From NCBI RefSeq assembly GCF_001436315.1, contig NZ_AYZA01000019.1, positions 191,305 to 255,304 of the forward strand: DNA of 64,000 nt, given 5' to 3'. The stretch comes from Ligilactobacillus aviarius subsp. aviarius DSM 20655. Lineage in GTDB: Bacteria > Bacillota > Bacilli > Lactobacillales > Lactobacillaceae. The notes beneath the pieces were generated by a model. That model had not been told where the DNA came from, searched no databases, and was given only the letters and a program-made list of their open reading frames with translations. Every line of letters begins with the position of its first letter. Positions within the stretch are counted from its first letter, which is position 1. A program made the translations under genes and the position numbers. This document shows, piece by piece, positions 59,001 to 64,000 of the stretch.

Positions 59001-61680
59001 CATTGTTGACAACCCGATTGGCGCAGCGATCGCAGCCATTGCAGTTGTTGTAGCTGGTTTCTGTTCAGCATGGAAATCAAACTTCATGAATATCCGAAAC
59101 GTTACGAGTGAAGTATTCGGAGCATTAGGTCGAGCACTCTCAAGCTGCTTGCAATTCTTCAAGCCGTTGTTGAGCGTAGTTGATGACGCAACCAGTTCAT
59201 TCGGTGGCTTGGGCAACATTGTCAAGACTATTGGCGTTGGTGCATTCGTTGCGATTGCTCGTGGTGTTGCGATTGCAGTCACAGCCTTGCAATTATTATG
59301 TGCAGGCGTTTCAGACGCCGTGATTGCAATCAAAATGTTGATTGACGTATTGGGCGGCGTTGGTAGCATTCTTCGTGACGTTGTTACTGGCAACTTCAAA
59401 CGTGCAGCAGAAGACGCACACAGCATGTCACAGAAAATCGGTCAAGGTGCTAAAGACATTGGCAAGAACTGGGACAATTTGAAGAATAACAATGCTTTGA
59501 AATTGGTAAACAAGAGTTTGAAAGACTTAGGCAAGTCATCAGACGAAACCAAGAGCAAGTCTAAGAGCATGTCAACGAGTGTTCAGGACGACTACAAGGC
59601 AATGCAAAATTCGGCTCAAAGTACGACAAAGAGCTTGCAGAATGTCGGAAATGAAATGACTAAGGTATTCAACACTGGGCCAATGCAACAATACGCACAG
59701 AATTCGTTGAATATCTCAAAGAGCTACTCACAAAAGCAAGAACAAATTGCTAGAGAAGCCGGTAAGCTTATCCTTAACGCTCGTAATCAAAGCGCAACAC
59801 AACAACGGCAAGCACAAATCAAAGCTGACAACTTAATGCTTCAAGACCAAAGCCAAAGCAATAACCAAATGCTTGATATCATGAAGCAAAACAGCGAAAT
59901 GTTGAAGAACAACAAGACCAAAGAGGGTCAACAGTTGAATGACGTTCAACGTAAAGCATTGCAAGACCAAAACACGGCAATGCAAAACGCATTGAACAAG
60001 CAAATCAACATGCAAGTGAAAGCCGCTCAAGACAAGATTAAGAACGGTCAGAAGTTATCACAACAGGAAACGCAAACCGTTGTCAAAGACCTTGACATGC
60101 GTAACCAAATGGAGCAACAGAAAATTCAGCAAAACAATGCTAAAATTCAACAGCTCAAACAACAGGAAGCGCAAGCGTCAAGCCAAGCTGACAAGAAGAA
60201 ATATCAGCAACAAATTACTGATTTAACAACGGCAAACAACAAGGAAATTCAGGAAATCAACAAGACTTCCTTGCAAAAGCTCCAAATGTACGCTCAAAGC
60301 GGAAAACTGACGAACGACCAAGTTCAACAATCACTTTCTCAAATGAACAACATTACCAAGACACAAATGCAACAGATTATGGCAACGTTGCAAAAGAACA
60401 ATGCGACGACACAAACGCAAACTCTTGCAATGGCTCAAATCATGAAGCAAAACGGTGTCAAAGGGGCTCAAAACCTTGTCAATGCTATTAAGTCAGGAAA
60501 CTACAAAGCAACGGCGAACGCTGTTACAGCGGACGTTCAAAGCGGAATTAAGAAATTGCCGCCTGGAATGTTCAAACATGGTAATGACGGTAAGACCAAA
60601 TTCATTAATGCTTTGAAGAGCGGAAACTATAACGCCGCAGGTAAGTACGTTGCCGACCAAACCGGACACGGTACTGATACAGCTAAGAATAAGACTAAGA
60701 GGTCAGGTCAAGACGCCGGCAATAGTTATAATGCTGGTGTTCGTTCTAAGAGCAAAGACGCTGAAAGTGCCGGAAAACAACTTGCTTCAAGCACTAACAG
60801 CGGAGCAAAGGGCAAGACCGGCACTATTCAAGATACCGGGAATACGTTGGGCTATCACTTTGTTAGCGGTGTTCGTTCACGTCAAGGAGACGCTCGCAGT
60901 GCTGGGGACACCTTAGGCAATGCAGCAGTTTCCGGAGCTCGTGGACGTACCGGAGCAATGCAAGATGAAGGAGATACTCTCGGGTATCATTTCGCTAGCG
61001 GTGTACGAAATAGACGTGGTTCAGCTCAAGACGCTGGGGACACGTTAGGATATGCCGCAACGGCTGGAGCTCGTGGCAGAACCGGTCAAATGCAAGACGA
61101 AGGAGATACTCTCGGGTATCACTTAGCAAGCGGAGTTCGTGGACGCCGTGGAGAAGCAAGAGACGCTGGAGATACGCTCGGTTGGGCTGCTGCTCAAGGT
61201 GCCGAAGGCGAAGAAGGCAACATGCAGACAATCGGCTACAACCTGGCAATGGGTATCGCCAATGGTATTGCTTCCGGTAGTGGTGCGGTTGCTGCCGCTG
61301 CTGCTAATGCGGTAAGTAATGCGGTTGCTGCTGCTCAAGCCGCCGGGGATATTCACTCGCCGTCACGGAAAATGCGTGATATGGTCGGGCGCTGGATTCC
61401 AGCCGGTATCGCCGTTGGTATTCAAGACTATGAAAGTGAAGCCACAGGCGCAGCAAAGCAAGTCATGGACGATGTGAATAGCACAATGGCAGACGCAACA
61501 CACGCCAGCTATATGAACGGGTCTTATAAGGCTCAAATCGACCATTCACTTGAAACGTCAATGAAAGCCACACCTATTCAACTTGGCTTGAACGTCAACA
61601 TGCCAAACGCAGCATTCAAGGGCTTAGTTCGCTCGATTACGAACCAACAAAATGTAGATATGGAATTGGGGTTGTCATAA
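56053..61680 (+). CDS. Tape measure protein with two repeat regions
   Basis: The 1875-residue protein begins right after the chaperone genes. Residues about 55-390 hold roughly eight copies of a 39-residue repeat (type AVGELGSKAKQTGSDMQEMG). A tape_meas_nam-like region follows (VNGLKNTIGDAVSRVDTLNN; SQAFANGKVDAQTWNSLMND). Hydrophobic segments lie at about 980-1110, a Gln-rich coiled coil at about 1200-1470, and about eight copies of a 22-residue repeat (type DTLGYHFASGVRNRRGSAQD) at about 1555-1720. No lytic domain is recognised. Length implies a tail near 280 nm by the usual proportionality. SD AAAGGAGGAG. Confidence 0.95.
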   Translation: MAEDYSVTAKLTANGSDFINTIDKMISSINSLKQTMNSLGDNVREATSAIKQAFLNSQESIEQLGDKAKQTGSKVDEMAKNAQEAGSQVANSFEKPKASAEQLGNTAKNTGSDIKEMGSEAKSATDGVSTEFNQAKQSVSQLGNEANKTGKDMTELGQESKNATNGVKGSADTAKQAVSELGTAANKTGSDAQKMGNEAKSALSGVDGSTDKAKASVEQLGSQANSTGSDMQKMGSEAKSSLNGVDSSTGQAKEAVGELGSKAKQTGSDMQEMGQEAKSATNGVDSSAQRAGEAITELGSNASRAGSKMEEMGEEARSATRDIDSSAEEAASGIKQLGSASTSAGEKAEEMGNEAKEATRGIESSAEEASSATRRLGSAAEESGSHFTSLSERVASFKSRVASVASGVGVFNLVNSAVNGLKNTIGDAVSRVDTLNNASRVFQNMGFSANDTKAMMDNLNKSIMGLPTSLDSAVQGVQMMAATTNGDLGQAQKVWSSLNDAVIGFGGTADQAKEATIQLSQAFANGKVDAQTWNSLMNDGLGPALDALAKNMHMTSAQLKSDLSSGKVSVKQFQDAMIEMDQKGGGGMQSFSKIAHDATSGIKTSFTNMQTAIKRGMGEMIKSFSSALETITGSNLSQLITKFGATVSKILTKAASDLTSLAEKIKPFVDVIKNSFQQMAPPVKAALTAVIDAVKNLYSNASNTGALNTFKSVMSSIVGVVTQVSNFIRQNASAIAALVPVVVKATEAWIAYKVVSTILSTVGNAINKVKGFMTAFSTANQKATQALNKFSSKEKEAQRTTEELGKSEQQASRDTDKMSESLDKSGQKSQQAGEKIKDSGNKSKTAGENFKGAGEKAQGAGKGLGEMEKGAEKAAEGAAKTGSKATELGSKLGNLNAAIRHPIETFRAFDSKMSESSSILGKLASAILHPISSLGQLGSAVASKAAGIIGKFKELRAGSNVFKAGLTMAFQGVGSAFRALGAAIVDNPIGAAIAAIAVVVAGFCSAWKSNFMNIRNVTSEVFGALGRALSSCLQFFKPLLSVVDDATSSFGGLGNIVKTIGVGAFVAIARGVAIAVTALQLLCAGVSDAVIAIKMLIDVLGGVGSILRDVVTGNFKRAAEDAHSMSQKIGQGAKDIGKNWDNLKNNNALKLVNKSLKDLGKSSDETKSKSKSMSTSVQDDYKAMQNSAQSTTKSLQNVGNEMTKVFNTGPMQQYAQNSLNISKSYSQKQEQIAREAGKLILNARNQSATQQRQAQIKADNLMLQDQSQSNNQMLDIMKQNSEMLKNNKTKEGQQLNDVQRKALQDQNTAMQNALNKQINMQVKAAQDKIKNGQKLSQQETQTVVKDLDMRNQMEQQKIQQNNAKIQQLKQQEAQASSQADKKKYQQQITDLTTANNKEIQEINKTSLQKLQMYAQSGKLTNDQVQQSLSQMNNITKTQMQQIMATLQKNNATTQTQTLAMAQIMKQNGVKGAQNLVNAIKSGNYKATANAVTADVQSGIKKLPPGMFKHGNDGKTKFINALKSGNYNAAGKYVADQTGHGTDTAKNKTKRSGQDAGNSYNAGVRSKSKDAESAGKQLASSTNSGAKGKTGTIQDTGNTLGYHFVSGVRSRQGDARSAGDTLGNAAVSGARGRTGAMQDEGDTLGYHFASGVRNRRGSAQDAGDTLGYAATAGARGRTGQMQDEGDTLGYHLASGVRGRRGEARDAGDTLGWAAAQGAEGEEGNMQTIGYNLAMGIANGIASGSGAVAAAAANAVSNAVAAAQAAGDIHSPSRKMRDMVGRWIPAGIAVGIQDYESEATGAAKQVMDDVNSTMADATHASYMNGSYKAQIDHSLETSMKATPIQLGLNVNMPNAAFKGLVRSITNQQNVDMELGLS

Positions 61681-62453
61681 TGGAATTTGTAGACACGACA
61701 CCAACGCAGAAAGGCGGTGTATTCATTCCGTCAGAAGCGTTGATGATTAACGGAAGAACGATTGAAGAACAAATCAGCGGCTATCAAACGCTGACAGTCA
61801 CAGGACGTGGACCGTTGCCGAAGAAAATCACGGCAGAAACGCCTGACGGTCGGGACGGTCAACGATTTATCGAAGCTTACTACACCACAAGGTCAATCGT
61901 GGTAGCTTATCAAATCATCGCAGATACGGCGGAAGATTTGATTGCAAAGTATATCCAATTAGCGACTATCCTTGGAAACAATGAATTTACATTCAATTTC
62001 AAAGATGACCCTGATTGGTACTATACTGGCACAGTTTCAGCGACAAGCGACTTGCCGGTCGGTGTACTTGCTGGAAACGGGTCATTCACAATCACATGTA
62101 GCGACCCACATTCATACAGCACTGAAAAAAGAGCTACAATCACGAATAGCGGCACAGTGTCAGACGATTGCACGAATGCAAAACTTCTCGAACTTGATTA
62201 CACGCCAAGCGAAACGGCGTCAACAATCACTATCACGAATAATGGTTTCAAGATGTCGTTTTCAGGCGCAACCGTCAACGCCGGGGACACGTTGTCGATC
62301 GACCCGATAGCGCAGAACGTGGAACTGAATGGTGTTGATAAGACCGCATGGCTAGACTTTGACTCGGACTTTGAGAATTTCCCAGCATTGGGAGATTTCG
62401 CAGTCAGCCCGGACGGGATACTATCTATCACATACAAGAAAGAAAGGACGTGA
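61680..62453 (+). CDS. Distal tail protein (Dit)
   Basis: The 257-residue protein has the siphovirus tail component pattern (GVFIPSEALMINGRTIEEQI; RFIEAYYTTRSIVVAYQIIA; EFTFNFKDDPDWYYTGTVSA; GNGSFTITCSDPHSY). It forms the hub ring at the tail tip that anchors the receptor-binding apparatus. ATG shares a base with the tape-measure stop (TAATG). Confidence 0.92.
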   Translation: MEFVDTTPTQKGGVFIPSEALMINGRTIEEQISGYQTLTVTGRGPLPKKITAETPDGRDGQRFIEAYYTTRSIVVAYQIIADTAEDLIAKYIQLATILGNNEFTFNFKDDPDWYYTGTVSATSDLPVGVLAGNGSFTITCSDPHSYSTEKRATITNSGTVSDDCTNAKLLELDYTPSETASTITITNNGFKMSFSGATVNAGDTLSIDPIAQNVELNGVDKTAWLDFDSDFENFPALGDFAVSPDGILSITYKKERT

Positions 62454-62459
62454 TATTTT

Positions 62460-64000
62460 TTGAAATTCTACATGTTAGACGGCAACGAAAAAATTCTTTG
62501 CGCTGTACCAAGCAAGGATATTATTTCACTCTATCAAAATTTGAATTATCATCAGGCAGACACAATCGAAGGCTCGCTTGTTCTCTCTGAAAAATACACG
62601 TCAATTCTAAACAACGTGCGGTACTTTGCCATTTCAGACCGCGAAAGCAATCACAATTTCTACTTATACCGGAAGACGTTGGTTCAGGTACAGAACCACG
62701 AAATCGCAATCAACGGGCAAGGTGCTTTTTGGGACGAAATGCAAGGCGCATACATTAAGGACAAGCGACCGAACCAAGTCACACCAGCAGACACAATCAA
62801 GCTCATTCTTGGGTATTCTCGTTGGAATGTCGACTATGTAGACCAAATGCTTGAAGAAGAAAGTTTGCGGCGTGATATGAATTTCTATTACGTTTCGCTG
62901 CTTGACGCTCTGAACACGGTCTATCAAACATGGCAAGTTGACATTGAACCATATATCAACATTGAAGGACACCAAATAACACGGCGATACGTTAAGCTTT
63001 ACCAACAACAAGGGGGTAACAACGGTCGCCGTTTTGTTTATGGCGATAACGCCTTGACCGTAACGCAGCAAGCCAACGAAGGCAGTATTTTCACGGCTTT
63101 GGTTGGTCGTGGCGCTGGTGTTGAAGAAACAGACGCAGACGGTAATTTAACGGGCGGATATAGCCGGAAGATTAACTTTGCTGATGTTGAATGGAGCAAA
63201 GCCAATGGTGACCCAGTGGATAAGCCGAAAGGGCAAGAATATGTTGAGTGGAAAGAATCAACAGAAATCTACGGTTACAGCGACGGCAAACCACGAATTG
63301 GAATTGTTGACTTTGACAACGAAAAAGACCCAGCACAGTTGCTTAAAGAAACATGGGCTCAACTTCAACAAGTCGGAGTTCCATTGGTTCAGTTCCAAGC
63401 AACCGTTGGTGATGTTGGTTATCTCAATCTTGGCGAAACGGTTACGATTGTCCGGTATGACCTTAATATCAAGTATCAAACGCGGGTCACTGGTATCAAG
63501 TGGAATCGGTGCGATGAAGCTAAAAGTCAAATCACGATTGGTGTTAAGGCTATCCAGTCAACAGCCGACAAAATTGCCGGTTTACAGCAATCAGTAGCTC
63601 AAGCCAACGTCAACGCTGATGAAGCCAAGTCAACTGCTAACCACGCAATCATTGACGGAACGGGCGCAGTCGTCAACTATGGTCCAAACGAACCGACAAA
63701 CCCGAAAGAGGGAGATATTTGGTATGACGTTCAACCTGACGGAACGGTTGTTCTGAAGCAATACCAAAACGGGCAATGGGTCATCTTGATTGACGACACG
63801 ACCGGGCAGCAAATCAAGAACAAAGTTGAAGCTCAACAGAAAGAACTTGATAAAGCTGTTCAAGACGCCAACGCTGCTTTTGCTAAAGCGGACGGCTTAG
63901 TTGCTCAAGTTGGGGACGCTAATACCAACGCGCAGAAAGCATTAACGACCGCACAACAGAACCAATCTGATTTATCTCAGGCTAAATTAGATTTACAAAA
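62460..64000 (+). CDS. Tail-associated (Tal/prophage endopeptidase-type) protein, 3' end outside window
   Basis: The frame starts at TTG 62460 (AAAGGA 11 bases upstream) and remains open to the window edge, at least 513 residues. Residues 1-360 match the Tal/gp18-like hub domain (FYMLDGNEKILCAVPSKDII; YLNLGETVTIVRYDLNIKYQ). After about residue 370 it becomes a coiled coil rich in Ala/Gln/Asp (SVAQANVNADEAKSTANHAI). A short beta insert follows (NEPTNPKEGDIWYDVQPDGT, about 414-433), of the type that links tail fibres. The peptidase or receptor domains, if any, lie beyond the window. Confidence 0.88.
   Translation, partial: MKFYMLDGNEKILCAVPSKDIISLYQNLNYHQADTIEGSLVLSEKYTSILNNVRYFAISDRESNHNFYLYRKTLVQVQNHEIAINGQGAFWDEMQGAYIKDKRPNQVTPADTIKLILGYSRWNVDYVDQMLEEESLRRDMNFYYVSLLDALNTVYQTWQVDIEPYINIEGHQITRRYVKLYQQQGGNNGRRFVYGDNALTVTQQANEGSIFTALVGRGAGVEETDADGNLTGGYSRKINFADVEWSKANGDPVDKPKGQEYVEWKESTEIYGYSDGKPRIGIVDFDNEKDPAQLLKETWAQLQQVGVPLVQFQATVGDVGYLNLGETVTIVRYDLNIKYQTRVTGIKWNRCDEAKSQITIGVKAIQSTADKIAGLQQSVAQANVNADEAKSTANHAIIDGTGAVVNYGPNEPTNPKEGDIWYDVQPDGTVVLKQYQNGQWVILIDDTTGQQIKNKVEAQQKELDKAVQDANAAFAKADGLVAQVGDANTNAQKALTTAQQNQSDLSQAKLDLQ

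Noticed and set aside
58962..59426. 154-codon minus-strand frame opposite the tape measure
   Set aside because: Antisense of an Ala/Val-rich membrane-like segment, with no ribosome-binding site.

Overview
The window is AT-rich low-GC Firmicute DNA, most likely from the Lactobacillaceae. The evidence is the gene repertoire (C69 dipeptidase, BceRSAB-type module, OFA-family MFS permease, GlnR-type operator, many small MFS/APC carriers), strong AGGAGG ribosome-binding sites, frequent TTG starts, and a Lactobacillales-type siphophage. I cannot name a species from the sequence alone. Bases 1-30,660 are host chromosome. From about 30,680 to the right edge is a prophage that runs off the window.

Host part. 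It opens with the 3' end of a DUF3427-type helicase, a small HTH regulator behind a 15-codon leader ORF, and a PEBP-family protein. Two paralogous AAA ATPases (2404-3516 and 28049-29152) bracket the region. Each is preceded by its own array of short direct repeats, and each array differs in sequence. Between them lie an ABC-2 exporter operon with an AgrA/LytTR-type regulator (ATPase gene split), DMT, APC and MFS carriers, an orphan response regulator with a degenerate receiver pocket, a secreted protein, a peroxiredoxin, a GT8 glycosyltransferase, a complete Bce-type antimicrobial-peptide sensing and detoxification module, an HD phosphohydrolase and a cation efflux protein. Several host genes are visibly decaying: ribB (frameshift), amtB (TGG to TGA plus a frameshift, behind an intact GlnR box), the ABC ATPase (split) and a GNAT acetyltransferase (N-terminus lost). 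This suggests recent gene loss.

Prophage part. A tyrosine integrase on the minus strand abuts the terminator of the pepD-type dipeptidase. It is followed by a lysogeny block (TM2 protein, ImmA-like protease, DUF2513-like protein, ImmR/CI-like repressor), a cro/CI switch with palindromic operators, and an antirepressor. The early region holds small genes, including two tiny minus-strand genes that share one leader. Replication genes follow: DUF1351, a DUF1071 annealing protein broken by an amber codon, an HNH nuclease, a homing endonuclease, a replisome organiser containing its own iterons, and a DnaC-like loader. A 1.39-kb gene-free block (41380-42767) is densely packed with hairpins, pseudoknots and a tRNA-like T-arm/acceptor element. 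It is the most striking object in the window and looks like a giant phage ncRNA of the GOLLD/ROOL kind, or a new relative. It is followed by accessory small genes (YopX, MazG-like, lipoprotein), an ArpU-type late regulator, a YefM/YoeB-type toxin-antitoxin pair, and then packaging, head and tail genes in canonical siphovirus order. These run through a -1 frameshifted tail chaperone pair and a 1875-residue repeat-rich tape measure to Dit and a partial Tal protein.

How it fits together. The host block is mainly envelope transport and stress or peptide resistance. The prophage has an ImmR/ImmA-style switch rather than a RecA-cleaved CI, an in-gene replication origin, and a complete structural cassette up to the window edge. 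Its annealing recombinase and the toxin start both carry lesions that may affect function.
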